Made by a program: the position numbers and the translations under genes. A stretch of DNA of 64,000 nt, taken from Ipomoea triloba. Lineage: Eukaryota > Streptophyta > Magnoliopsida > Solanales > Convolvulaceae. The first letter of the stretch is position 1; each line of letters starts with the position of its first letter. The notes under the pieces are model-generated. The model saw only the letters and a program-made list of their open reading frames with translations. It had not been told where the DNA came from and ran no database searches. This document shows, one piece after another, positions 35,769 through 47,814 of this stretch. Where the stretch lies: positions 11,433,359 through 11,497,358 of the forward strand of contig NC_044922.1 of the NCBI RefSeq assembly GCF_003576645.1, in the 5' to 3' direction.

Positions 35769-37691
35769 CAAAATCTATGAGACTCATGACTGAATATAAT
35801 ACATCCTTCATAATTTAGCTAAAATAAACTAGCGTTTGGTTGCACACTTTTCTGTCCTACTATAGAATTCTAATCTAATTACAATATTTGTTAGCAGGAT
35901 TTTTTTCTAAAACCTGTTGCTATTGCTAATTACTTGATCCTAAATCCGATTCCAATTCCCATATCCCAACCGAACGTACCCTAAGTTATTTAATAACTTT
36001 TGTTTGGCCATAAATCTTGTCTTAATAATATTTTTATCTAATCCATTTGGACATTGAAAATAATAATGTTATTTCAAGAAAAAAAATGGATTATTTAATA
36101 AATTTAATTAATGGTTGAAAAGAAATAAGAAATGAAAGGAAAAAAGAAGTCCATATTAGTCTAGCCGATATTCAAATTGTTTCATTACTTTATAAAATAT
36201 AAATATTTTGCATTTTAATGGCATTGAGTATTAAAATAATGGTTTAATTGATATTATTGAATTCGTTTAAGCTTCAATAAATATTACAAAAACAAATAAA
36301 TTTATGAATAGAAAAGTTTATAAGCAAATCAATGAAATTCAAGTTTATTTCACCTTTAATTTCTTGATTTTAAAGATATTTTCATCTTTAGTTATCGATT
36401 TTGATTTATTGAAATTTTATTCGAATAATATATTGAGAAGTTGAATTTGTATTCTCCTCAAAAACAAAAAGCATGTGGCTAAAACTTGAGTGGATAATAG
36501 TAAATCAGCTGGATCCTGTACTTGGCGTAGCTGGTATATCATGGTAATTATTTGTCATTGAAAATTAATTATCATTTAGTTATTTACCACCTTTATATAC
36601 AAGTACAGTCATCTTGCGTGGATTAATTACAATTTCAATAATCAGGAATCTCCCAATAATAAATTATACTTAAGATGATAACAAATCGCAAATCCTTGCC
36701 ATGAAGACTGGTCAAACCTAATTAGTACACATTAGAATCTTTGCTTTTCTCAAATTTTTTTAAAAATATTTATCTGAAATTAAAATCACATTTGCCTCAT
36801 TAAGTAGTTCTTCCAACATTGAGTTTTAAATTTTTTTATTGTTATATAATTTTAAATTAGAGCCAACGGCAATTTATATCATGAATCAATGTCCACATGA
36901 CATTATGAACCTTGGATCGAAACGACGAGCTACAAAATTAATAGTTGTAAGGTACAGAATTTCATATCATAAGACACAAAAAATTACAATACAAGACACA
37001 TACACATGTTATATATTTACTTATTTTTAAAAATCTGATTTAGCTACTTAATTTGTGTTTGTAGGTACAAAATTTCACAACAAAAGACACAAAAATTCAT
37101 AACATAAGACACAATTACTAATTTGTTTAAAGTATATATAATTAATACTTTGTACAAAATTTCATAATATAAGACATAAAAAACTCACAATATAAAATAC
37201 ATACACATGCACTAGAGTTCACAGTGCACTGTAAACTCTGATCCATGGTATGGCGATTGAATCAATTGACTAAAACATACGGAGAATAATAAAGTGAGTA
37301 TTAGCATTGGGAGTTTGGGATAAAAGCAGCCCAACAAAGGTAATCTTATTGGACCCATTTTTCATTCACACTGACATGTGATCTGACTTCATAGGACCAC
37401 AAATTATTGCAGAAACATCATAAAATCATGCACACATAGCTGGACCAGATTCATGTGACCTAATTCTAAATAAAATACTTTTTTTACATTGAAGTTAACT
37501 AAACCAACATTATAGTATATGATGGTGTGTTTATTGACCGCAAAAATTCTGTAATTAAAACAATAATAAAAACATAAGAAACAAAAGCAAGAAAATAAGT
37601 TTATATATACAATGCAAATAATGGAGAATGAAAAATTTGATAATAGAAAACGAGAGAACTAGAATAAACACATTAAATTTTTTAAATCTTA
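35769..37691. other. AT-rich intergenic DNA
   Basis: No gene is recognised. At 36940-37200 the phrase TACAAAATTTCA(C/T)AA..AAGACAC recurs at least three times at irregular ~110-bp spacing. At 35830-35985 the ends GCGTTTGGTTGCACAC and CCAACCGAACGTACCC hint at an old MITE. Confidence 0.5.
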
Positions 37692-38060
37692 CACGGCTGG
37701 AAATCAACGAATTTCCGACCACTTTTCCGACCACCAAAAAAAGGTCACAAAAAGTGATTTTTTTCTCATTTTTCGTCCAGCAGTGAAATCGTCGGAAAGT
37801 GGTCGGAAATTTCCGACCACTTCTAATGTGTGGTCGGAAATTTCCGACCACATGCAAAGAAGTGGTCAGTAAATTATTAAATATGGATTTCGCCACGCCC
37901 GAAAGGATCCGCGACGACTTATGTGGTCAGAGTTTCCGACCTCCATTCTAAGGTGGTCGGAAATTCCGTCCACCTTAGAATGGAGGTCGGAGGTATTATC
38001 TTTATTGTAATTTTAAATTCGTGTCTTTTGGTTTCCGACCACCTGAAAGTGGTCGGAAAT
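37692..38060. promoter_or_regulatory. CACTA left subterminal repeat array
   Basis: Dense direct and inverted copies of TTTCCGACCAC / GTGGTCGGAAA, several forming perfect inverted pairs (for example 37798-37850 and 37940-37990). In En/Spm elements such arrays are the binding sites of the DNA-binding transposase protein and the element's promoter sits beside them; that role is inferred here. Confidence 0.8.
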
Positions 38061-38396
38061 GTCTTTTTATATATACACCCAGACAGACTTTCTGTGTAGT
38101 TTCCACAGTTTTCTTCCTCTTTCTTTTACCTCTTTCTACTGATTCCTTCGTTTCTGCGGAAAGTTCTTACTAATCCACTCACAAATAGTGTAGAAATCAT
38201 GCAAAGTATGTATATATATACTTAGAACTTTCATTTATTATGTCATTTTTTAGATCTAGTTTGGACTAACCTTTTTTTTTTTTTTTTTTTNGGATATACT
38301 TTTGCAGTTGTTTTACATGGCTAATATACCTGAACATCGAAAATGGATGTATAATCGATTGTTACCTGGAAGAAAGGGTACACTGATGAGTTTTTA

Positions 38397-41300
38397 ATGG
38401 GTGTTGAGGAATTCGTAAATTATGCAAGCACACTTCCTGTATACATGGATTCAATGCAAATTAGGTGTCCATGTAGTAAGTGTAAAAATAGAGTACACTT
38501 GTCTGCAGATGATGTTCGTGTTCATTTGTATAAGAAGGGTTTTGAACCGAATTATTGGATTTGGACATGTCACGGTGAGCTTACCCCCTCAATACAACCT
38601 TATATGAACGAGGGCGCTAGTGAAAACAATCTGTACGAACAGATGGTTTTTGATGTAGCTGGTCCATCATTTTTTCCATTAAATGCCGAAAATGAGCAAG
38701 ATGAAGAACCACATAGTAGTGCAAGAAACTTCTATGATTTGTTAAATGCTGCGAGACAACCTTTATCAATGAATGTTGGTGAAGAAACAGAGTTGGCATA
38801 TACATTGATGATGATGAATATCAAGACAACTTATAATATTCCGCAGGTAGCAATGGATCAGATATTTCAATATAATAACCGTATGATGGGTCCCGATAAT
38901 CGAGTGCCTACCAGGTATTATGATGCAAAAAAATTACTTACAAAGCTTGGTCTTGGACATGAGAAGATTGATTGTTGTGTAAACAATTGTATGTTGTACT
39001 ATAAGTCTGAAATCAATGATAGGCAATGTAAGTTTTGTGGCGAGCCAAGATTTAAACCTTGCCCACCTAGATCTACTCGTGTAAAAGAGGTGCCCCGCAA
39101 AAGAATGCATTACCTTCCTCTCATCCCTAGATTGCAACGTTTGTATGCATCACATAGCTCTGCTTCACAGATGCGGTGGCATTATGAAAATCGCCGCGAA
39201 CATGGTATTATGTGTCATCCTTCTGATGGTGAAGCATGGAAGCACTTCGATAGAAAGTTTCCTGATTTTGCAGCAGATCCTCGAAATGTGAGATTAGGCT
39301 TATGTTCTGATGGATTTTCTCCTTTTGGTTTCAATGCAAAGCCGTACTCTTGTTGGCCTGTTATGGTTGTTCCGTATAATCTCCCACCTTCAATGTGCAT
39401 GACTACACCATACACATTCTTAACCTGCATTATTCCTGGGCTGAAAAATCCAAAAGCCAATATTGATGTTTATCTGCAACCTTTAATTGATGAACTTCAA
39501 TTGTTATGGGAAATAGGTGTCTTAACTTATGATGCATCACTTAAACAAAATTTTATGATGCGCGCTGCGTTAATGTGGACCGTCAATGACTTTCCTGCAT
39601 ACGGTATGTTATCTGGATGGCAAACAGCTGGAAAACTAGCATGTCCTTATTGTCTTCATTATTCTAAATCATTTTATTTGAAGAATGGTCATAAAACATG
39701 TTGGTTTGATTGTCACCGTCAATTCCTTCCAATGAATCACTCCTGGAGGAAGAATCGAGATACCTTCGTCAAACGACGAGTAGAAAAATCAAGACCTCCA
39801 CCAATTTGGACAGGGGATGAGTTGTTCCACAGTTTGGAAAATATCCCAAGGATTATTGATGGTCCAATTCATCGCATTGAGGGATTTGGACAATCACATA
39901 ATTGGAAAAAAAAGAGCATATTTTGGGATTTGCCTTATTGAAAGGATAACTTGCTACGCCATAATCTTGATGTGATGCATATAGAGAAAAATGTGTTTGA
40001 TAACATCTTTCACACGGTTATGGATGTCAAAGGCACAGGTAAAAATAAAGACACGCNNNNNNNNNNNNNNNNNNNNNNNNNNNNNNNNNNNNNNNNNNNN
40101 NNNNNNNNNNNNNNNNNNNNNNNNNNNNNNNNNNNNNNNNNNNNNNNNNNNNNNNNNNNNNNNNNNNNNNNNNNNNNNNNNNNNNNNNNNNNNNNNNNNN
40201 NNNNNNNNNNNNNNNNNNNNNNNNNNNNNNNNNNNNNNNNNNNNNNNNNNNNNNNNNNNNNNNNNNNNNNNNNNNNNNNNNNNNNNNNNNNNNNNNNNNN
40301 NNNNNNNNNNNNNNNNNNNNNNNNNNNNNNNNNNNNNNNNNNNNNNNNNNNNNNNNNNNNNNNNNNNNNNNNNNNNNNNNNNNNNNNNNNNNNNNNNNNN
40401 NNNNNNNNNNNNNNNNNNNNNNNNNNNNNNNNNNNNNNNNNNNNNNNNNNNNNNNNNNNNNNNNNNNNNNNNNNNNNNNNNNNNNNNNNNNNNNNNNNNN
40501 NNNNNNNNNNNNNNNNNNNNNNNNNNNNNNNNNNNNNNNNNNNNNNNNNNNNNNNNNNNNNNNNNNNNNNNNNNNNNNNNNNNNNNNNNNNNNNNNNNNN
40601 NNNNNNNNNNNNNNNNNNNNNNNNNNNNNNNNNNNNNNNNNNNNNNNNNNNNNNNNNNNNNNNNNNNNNNNNNNNNNNNNNNNNNNNNNNNNNNNNNNNN
40701 NNNNNNNNNNNNNNNNNNNNNNNNNNNNNNNNNNNNNNNNNNNNNNNNNNNNNNNNNNNNNNNNNNNNNNNNNNNNNNNNNNNNNNNNNNNNNNNNNNNN
40801 NNNNNNNNNNNNNNNNNNNNNNNNNNNNNNNNNNNNNNNNNNNNNNNNNNNNNNNNNNNNNNNNNNNNNNNNNNNNNNNNNNNNNNNNNNNNNNNNNNNN
40901 NNNNNNNNNNNNNNNNNCCCCAATGTTCCACTTAAAAAAGTTGTTCTCTTCAAGTGTGAGTGGTTTGACCCAACACCCAATATCGGGTCAATATTCAATT
41001 CTGAATATGGTATCACTGAGGTGCATTGCAATAAACGATATAGGAAGTATGATCCTTTTATCGTTGCACAAAGCGCATGTCAGGTGTGTTATATTCCATA
41101 CCCACGGGGTATACGGGAGAAAATGAATTGGTGGGTAGTGTTGAATGCCCTAGAGGAGCTATTGACAATGCCTATAGCTCTAGTTACACATATCAACAAG
41201 ATAACATACCGTTGCCTACATTTGGAGGTGATCAAAGTGTTCAAGATGACGTGCAAGAATTAGTGCACGAACCATTACAAATGAATGAAGTGGAATTACC

Positions 41301-41472
41301 TCAAAACGAAAATCAATGGTCCGATCAAGGTGTCCAAACTGAAGATTCAGACGAAGAGGATAGTGAAGAAATTGAAGAAGATGACAATGATGATTCTGTA
41401 GAAGAGGATAGTGGAGATATTGATGATGAAGATGATAATGAGGAATCCGACAATGATGAGGGTGATTTTTAA
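38397..41472 (+). pseudogene. TNP2-type CACTA transposase, broken
   Basis: The first open part (514 codons from ATG 38397) starts with the transposase-associated domain (GVEEFVNYASTLP, CPCSKCKNRVHLSADDVRVH). It continues with the tnp2 domain (CPHC-like CVNNCMLYY...CKFCGEPR, then MRWHYENRREHGIMCHPSDG, AAWK-like EAWKHFD and GLCSDGFSPFG). Translation stops at TGA 39939-39941, exactly where the frame continues KDNLLRHNLDVMHIEKNVFD, so it is a nonsense change of an expected TGG. After the N gap, FKCEWFDPTPNIGSIFNSEYG (C-terminal DUF4216-like) runs until a frameshift near 41145. The next frame then gives PRGAIDNAYSSSY and an acidic tail. In intact form it cuts and joins the element ends. Two lesions make this copy defective. 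Confidence 0.92.
40057..40917. other. Assembly gap (861 Ns)
   Basis: Undetermined bases inside the TNP2 gene. The real gap size is unknown. Any reading frame across it is meaningless. Confidence 1.
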
Positions 41473-43184
41473 TTTATATTTGAAATTTATATGATTATAA
41501 TATTTCTTTAGTATAATTTATAAACTAAAATCTTAATGCCTACAAAAAAACCCAAAAAAAAAAATTCTGCCAAATTTTCAACCAAAATGATTAAAGTTGG
41601 CGCCATATCAATTTAGCCCTAAATTTTCGCCCTTTTTTCATTCTCCCTCCACTCTTCACTCTCCAATCTCCCATTCTTACTCAGTTACTCACGCCATTCT
41701 TAGTTTCCACTCTCCAATCTTCCATTCTTACTGGCCAATCCTTCACTCCTTAACCTCTCCCCAAATTTTTCCACTTTCAATCTCTCATCCTCAGCCTTCC
41801 TCCTTCACGCCCTCGGCACTGGTAGCAACGCAGGACCCACAGGCACCATCGTTTGACCCTCCAGCAGCAACACCGACTCACCGGCCTTCCTCCTTCACAC
41901 CTCCAAAGGTATATCCTCTGTTCTCTGTTTCCCTTGCTTCCAGTGAATGCTCTCAAATATAATACTTCTTCGATTATGCTTGCTTCATCTGTATGCCTAT
42001 TTACCCTATTACTTGTTTTGTTCATTTACTGTGTAGAAAACAAAATACTGCTTAGAGCATTTGGCTGGGGAGTTATAAGAAAATGGGTTGAGGTATTTTC
42101 TTTTCTTATTTCTTATTTCTTTGTTGGTGGCTTGTTTGTAGCTGGCTTGTTATTTGTTAAGTGAATATATTGTTAGGAAATGGAAAAAATAGTTGCAAAA
42201 AATAGTTTATTTCCCATCTGCTCTGCCATGTTCTCCCTACTGTTAGAATTCACAGCACACAAGCACTGAAGCACATTATGTCTCTTTGTAAATTGTTTAT
42301 GGAAAAAATTGTTTATTTTGCCTTCTTGTAAATGAATTGCCTTTGAAAAATATTTATTTTGATCCTATTTTTCTACATGTTTCAGAATATTCTTTTTAGT
42401 TTTATATGGAAAAAATTCTTTTTAGTTTCAGAATATTTTTCTATTTTTCTAATGGATACAGATACAGAACTGCTTTAGGATCAAGAAAGAGTTCTTACAT
42501 GCATCATCAACAACTCCGACTCCAAAAATAAAGGAGAGTGGGCCAAAAGAGGATTTGCAAAACACTGGCAGTGAAAGGCAATACTAACTTGTAAACTTAA
42601 ATCTCAACTCTTTAATCTTCCTTTAGAGCTAAAGTTTCATTGTTCACTCAGATTTAACTTGGGACATTCTACAAGGTGCTTTTATACAAGCATAAGTTCT
42701 ACAAGAGCAAATTCTAAAGTGGATTACTAGCCTTTGAACATCTTGATTAAGTGTTTCTATACAAGCATAAGTTCTTCAATCAACTATGTCTAGTCTTGTA
42801 TCATTTCTACATGAGCATAATTGATTATTTTCAAAGGATATTTGCATGGTTTTTAAATAAAAACTGGTTGCTTCTTCAATCAAATTATGCTAGCTTTGAG
42901 TTGTGTGTGCATACTAGAATCAAATTATGCTAGCTTCAATCAAACTGGTTGCACTCCTAAATTTACTTCATTTGTTTTAGGTGATTATTGGTGGAGTTTG
43001 TGGTGGGGCAGCTGCAACAGTTAGGACTATATATATATTGAAATCTTTATCTTTGAGCAGCCAGCCAGGTACACAGGCTCCACCACCTGCAAATCGCCAT
43101 AACTGAACATTGGCTATTTGATATAGCTTACATTTATGTTGATTATTTGTTTGACATCACTAACTCCCTTTGGATTTTAAGCAG
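41473..43184 (+). other. CACTA spacer, leader and 5' introns of the second gene
   Basis: This lies between the TNP2 end and the second transposase start codon. A pyrimidine-rich stretch (41630-41910, rich in TTCACTC/CATTCTTAC) followed by splice-donor-like AAAG|GTATAT suggests a 5' leader exon. A possible small exon lies at 42465-42580. No coding function was identified. Confidence 0.45.
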
Positions 43185-43187
43185 AGA

Positions 43188-45155
43188 ATGCCTAATGCAA
43201 AGCAAAAGAATAAAAGGTTGATGTCCCAACCACCAATAGAATCTAATTCCGAAACAAATCAACCAAGTCTAGCAAATGATGTCCAAAACTCTAGCCAACC
43301 ATCAAATACTTTCCCACAGTCCAGTCGAAATAGTGATTCGGAGCGCACTATATCAGCATCACCAAATAATGTTCCATCACCTCCAACTTCACCAAGCAGC
43401 AGGCCCACAGTACTCCCCATTGGGAACAAATCGTAAGTCTTATATTGATAATTGTCATGTGTTTATCCTTTATCTCTAACATTCATACTTTGTTACAGGT
43501 TTGAGCCATGGGGTGCAAATAGAGATGTTATCGAATGTGTTACTAGAATATTCCCTGATGCTGTGAAATCATACAATGACGCTCCTAGACATATGAAGGA
43601 CATCTGGTTTAATGAATTCAGGGTAATTTATTGTATAACTGATATTAGTACATTACTTTATAATTACTTTATAATTGCTATAGAGAACTGCAAATATTCC
43701 TTTACTAATTACAATTTGATTTGTTTTAATTTTATTAAAGAAATTGTATAAGTGGAATCCTGAAGATGAGGCAAATATTCAGAATTTATTTCACAAAAAG
43801 GCTGCAAGAAGACTATCAGACACGTTGTCGCAAGTTCGCAAAAAGTTGGCAAAAGGTGATGCACAACCAAATTGGATGACTGATCAGGTTTTGGCTCAAT
43901 ACCGCAGCATTTGGAATACGGAGAAATTTAAAAAGACTGTTGAGAAGAATAAAAGAAATAGAAATTCAGATTGTGGGGGATTAGGACCGTCACTTCACAC
44001 TGGAGGTTCAATCCCTATTACTGAGCATAGGAGAAGATTGGTAAGTCATTTACTACTAATTAAATACAGTTTATAGTTAAACAATGACATTTAATATGTG
44101 GTTTGTTGTTCTTGGATAGAAAGAAAAACTTGGAGAAGAGCCCTCGCATGCAGTGTTATTCCAAGCAACACACAAAAGTAAGAAAACAAAAGAGTTTATA
44201 TGCAAAAAGGCTCAACAAGTAATGGTAAGATACGATTCCTAGCATTTAAATGTTTTTGTTAAATACAAGTGTTTGTTCTTATAATACTATGAACTCTGAT
44301 AATTGAAAGATAATTTCAGCAGAAGTACAACTATTAAAAATGCAGCAGAAGTAGAACTATTTACTAGCAAACTGTTTAGTAATATAATCATCAACTATTT
44401 GCATTTATACTAAAATAATGTCTATATATATATGTATGTTACTGTGTGTACTGAAAGCAGTGTGTACTGCAGAATGTGAGGGAGAATGTGAGAGAGACAG
44501 TGTGGCAGTTTGTAATGCAGGCAGTAAGTGTGTGTACTGAAGGCAGTATGTACTGCAAAATGTGAGGCAGTAAGTGTGTGTACTGAAGGCAATGTGTACT
44601 GTAGAATGTGATTGATACTCAAATGTGAAGCAGGAAGTGTGTGTGTGTGAAGTAATAAAATACAATAGTGTTGTTTTTGTTTTTTTTTTTTTTAAATTTT
44701 TTTTAGAGTATAACTGTAATTTTATGCCTATTATATTTTGAGATGATAAAATGACTGTGTTGGGTACTTATTGTTCAATATAGGAGGTTGCAACTCAAAA
44801 ACAACAAATTCAACCTGAGCTTGGAGACTCAAATGCATGGTACGAGGCAGCTGGTGGCCTCAAGAAAGGAGGGTATGTTTTTGGATTCGGATCAGATACT
44901 CCACACTATTTCCCTGATGTTGTGAGACAAAAGAATTTAAAATCCGGACAATCATCTTCACATGTAGTTTGTGACGAAAAAATTGACAAATTAAACGGCG
45001 AAATAGAGTGGCTGAAATCTGAAATTATGGCGATTCGTGCTGCAAATCAACAATCTTCCCAATGTACTAATCCAACCGGTAGCCATGAAAGTAGTGGTGT
45101 TGGCTTAGATGATCTTGAAATCAATGATGGCACAGAATCACCTATGCAAGAGTAA
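43188..45155 (+). CDS. CACTA accessory transposase (transposase_24 family), five exons
   Basis: Start ATG 43188, three bases after the acceptor TTTTAAGCAG. Exons: 43188-43432, 43499-43622, 43741-44040, 44120-44224 and 44784-45155, all with GT..AG junctions. They join in frame to an uninterrupted 381-residue protein. The N-terminus is Ser/Pro/Asn-rich (residues ~1-82). Then comes the Ptta/En/Spm plant transposase domain: SFEPWGANRDVIECVTRIF, then KLYKWNPEDEANIQNLF, RRLSDTLSQVRKKLA and GPSLHTGGSIPITEHRRRL. The C-terminal part has AWYEAAGGLKKGGYVFGFGS and a short coiled coil (DKLNGEIEWLKSEI). This family corresponds to the smaller DNA-binding partner of TNP2 in CACTA elements. Its frame is intact, unlike TNP2, so it could still be expressed. 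Confidence 0.88.
44440..44645. repeat. Intronic minisatellite
   Basis: In the fourth intron of the accessory transposase gene, units of the form GTGTGTACTGAAGGCAGT and GTACTGCAGAATGTGAGG recur three to four times at about 60-bp spacing, ending in a (GT)n run at about 44638. The plus strand is strongly G-rich and C-poor. Confidence 0.8.
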
Positions 45156-45437
45156 TAGATCCAAGCTAGATTCTACCTTTTTTGTGATGTAGGAAGTATT
45201 TTGTATAGTAGCATCTTAGAATTGCAAGTTAGTTTTTTGAAAGTGGCATGAATATTACAATTGCAATGTGTAACTAAACTTGCTATTGATGTGTGGCTAA
45301 ACTTGCTATTGAAATGTATAATTTTTGTGTTATGAAATTACTAGTTTTAAAATTGTTAAAGCATTGGATAATTGTAGGAAAGCAGCAATAGAAACTGACA
45401 ATTAATACGTATTTAAAAAAAATCCCTTGGTTCTGAA

Positions 45438-45773
45438 TTTTCCGACCACAAGGTGGTCGGAAACTTTCTAATCCCTCCAATTGATATGTTCGTCGTTTTT
45501 CCGATGACTTACAAAGGTGGTCGCTATTTCCGACCACAAGATGGTCGGAAATGTCTAATCCCTCCAGGTGATATGTTCGTCGTTTTTTTTCGACGGCTCA
45601 CAAAAAGTGGTCGCTTTTTACGACCACTCAAGAGAGTGGTCAGAAATACCGACGAGGCCTTTTCCGAACATCCAAAATGGTCGAAAAAGTGGTCGGAAAA
45701 GGGGTTACCGACCGTATTTAGGCCATTTCCGACCACTTTTGGGTGGTCGGAAATTCACTGATTTCCAGCAGTG
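45438..45773. promoter_or_regulatory. CACTA right subterminal repeat array
   Basis: Repeated GGTGGTCGGAAA and TTTCCGACCAC motifs, including a ~95-bp near-duplication (CTAATCCCTCCAATTGATATG at 45469, CTAATCCCTCCAGGTGATATG at 45554). It ends at the inverted terminus. It is the presumed transposase-binding array. Confidence 0.8.
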
Positions 45774-46111
45774 TTAATTCTCCTGATTATCAATTGTTAG
45801 ACTTGTCCAATCATCTAGGGGTGTGCAGAACCCGACCAAACCGAACAACCCGACCGACCCGACCACCGCCAATTCGTCATCCGTGGAGAACCAAACCCGA
45901 ACAAGCTAAACGAACCGATGGGTGAGCTGTGCGGTTTAAATGAATTCGGTTTGGGTGGCAGTAATGCCACCCGAACCCGTCCGAATATCCGATGTAGCAC
46001 TAGGGTTCGCAGAGACGGACAGACGGTGACCTGTGGACTCGGGAGGGTTGCAGTTTGCTTGCTAGGAATCGAAGGCCCTCTATTCTCGGGGGGATTATTG
46101 CTGAGAAACAA

Positions 46112-46966
46112 GGTAACCCCTAAACCCTAATTTATTTTCGTTATTCTCTGATTCTGTGTCCTGTGTTGTGACTCATGTGAATCTGTGATAGTGTTGTGAC
46201 CCTAATTTCAAGCTCTTTGATTTAGGGTTTTTAATTTTGATATTGATATACTCATGTGAATCTGTGATAGCAATCTAGTGTATTATTTTCCAGTATGGTG
46301 GAAGCCCAAAGCCCTATCCCCTATTCCCCTGATTAATGATTATGGATTTCTTTGTGTTATTGTTCTTACTGAAAGTCTGAAATTCATTTAATATCTTGGA
46401 TGCCTGAATGTCTGTTTTGGTGGAAGCCATAGCCCCTAACTAGGATTAGTGGGATGTGAAATCCATATAAATGATGAGCATTATATTTTTTTAAAGTAAG
46501 ACTGTGCTCTTACTGTGCTTGAAATCTTGAATGCCTGATTAATGATTATGGATTTCTTTGTGTTATTGTGCTTACTGAAAGTCTGAAATCCATTTAAAAT
46601 CTTGAATGCCTGAAATCTGAATGTCTGTTTTGGTGGAAGCCTTAGCCCCTAACTGGGATTAGTGGGATGTGAAATCCATATAAATGATGAGCATCAAAAA
46701 GTATTTGCATACTTTGCTTGAATGCCTGATTATGGATTTCTTTGTGTTTTGTAAATTGTAACTTGCAAGTGTGAAACTGTGCAAGTTGCCAAGTTTATGG
46801 ATAGATGACCCTTAAATTGCTTGTGTTATTGTGGAATCTGCAATTCTGCATTTCTACATACATGATGAAATGTGCAATGTCTGAACTATGCTTAATTATT
46901 TTTTAATGATGAAATGCTCTAGATTTTGAAATGAGATCCCTAATACTTTCCTACTATATGTTATAG
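46112..46966 (+). other. hAT 5' UTR intron with a ~210-bp internal duplication
   Basis: A donor-like ACAAG|GTAACC at 46112 and acceptor TATGTTATAG just before the ATG at 46967 frame a leader intron. Inside, ATTAATGATTATGGATTTC...AATGATGAGCAT occurs at about 46333-46479 and again at about 46539-46694. The same intron is repeated at 48225-49079 by the assembly duplication. Confidence 0.7.
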
Positions 46967-47813
46967 ATGGAAAGTGTTGGTGGGTCTGGAAGTCAACCTC
47001 CCTCTCAAACTGTGGAACATGATATGGGAGCAGAAGCTGTAGAGAAAGATACATCTCAGCAGTCTTTGCCTCCATCTGTTCCTAAAAAAAGAAAAGAGGT
47101 TGAAACCAGATCTCCTGTTTGGGATCACTTTGAAAAAATCAAGAACAAAGATAACATTGTTGTCTCAGCAGTGTGCATATACTGTAAAAAGTCTTACAAA
47201 TCTGAGACCAAAAGACATGGGACTTCTTCTTTGAGAAATCACATTATGACTTGCCTAAAAAATCCTCACTCTAAGGATACTAGGCAATCTCTACTCACAT
47301 TCTCTCCTGCCTCTAGTTCTGGTTTAACTGAGTCTGAAGGTGCAGAAAGGGTTTTAGGAACCTGGGTTTTTGATCAGGAGTTGATTAGGAGAGCTCTTTG
47401 TGAAATGATTATTATTGATGAGCTACCTTTTAGGTTTGTGGAGGATCAAGGTTTTAGGAAATTTATTCTTGTTTGCTGTCCTATGTTCAAAATTCCTTCT
47501 AGATGGACAGTAAGTAGGGATATTCTGAAAATTTATTCTGATGAGAGGGTTAATTTGAAGAATTTCTTTAGGACTAGCTGCCAAAGGGTTAGTATCACTA
47601 CTGATACTTGGACTTCTGTACAAAGAATCAACTACATGTGCATTACTGCACATTTCATAGATAATGAGTGGAAGCTACAGAAAAAAATAATTTCCTTTGT
47701 CCCTATTTCTTCACGTAAGGGGGAATACATAGCTAAGGCACTGGAAAGTTGCCTACTAGAGTGGGGGTTGAAGTCAGTTTTTTCTGTCACAGTTGATAAT
47801 GCTTCTAGCAATG
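46967..47813 (+). CDS. hAT transposase, N-terminal part (contig end)
   Basis: Identical to the first part of the frame at 49080. It begins at an ATG right after a splice acceptor and covers the BED zinc finger and the start of the RNase-H-like domain, then stops at an N (47814) in the middle of ...VDNASSN. It is best read as the left contig's copy of one gene, not as a separate gene. Confidence 0.85.
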
Positions 47814-47814
47814 N

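Larger units (their letters stand above)
37692..45773 (+). mobile_element. Full-length CACTA (En/Spm) transposon, 8.1 kb
   Basis: The left end is CACGGCTGGAAATCAACGAA and the right end reads inward CACTGCTGGAAATCAGTGAA. Both continue into TTTCCGACCAC. The 3-bp target duplication TTA flanks the element (37689-37691, 45774-45776). Subterminal arrays of GTGGTCGGAAA and its complement occupy 37708-38060 and 45438-45760. Inside are a TNP2-type transposase gene (broken) and a second, transposase_24-type gene (open). The left terminus has CACGG in place of CACTG. An 861-bp run of N lies within. Confidence 0.95.

Noticed and set aside
39951..41031. Long open frames spanning 39951-41031 on both strands
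   Set aside because: They exist only because 861 Ns contain no stop codons.
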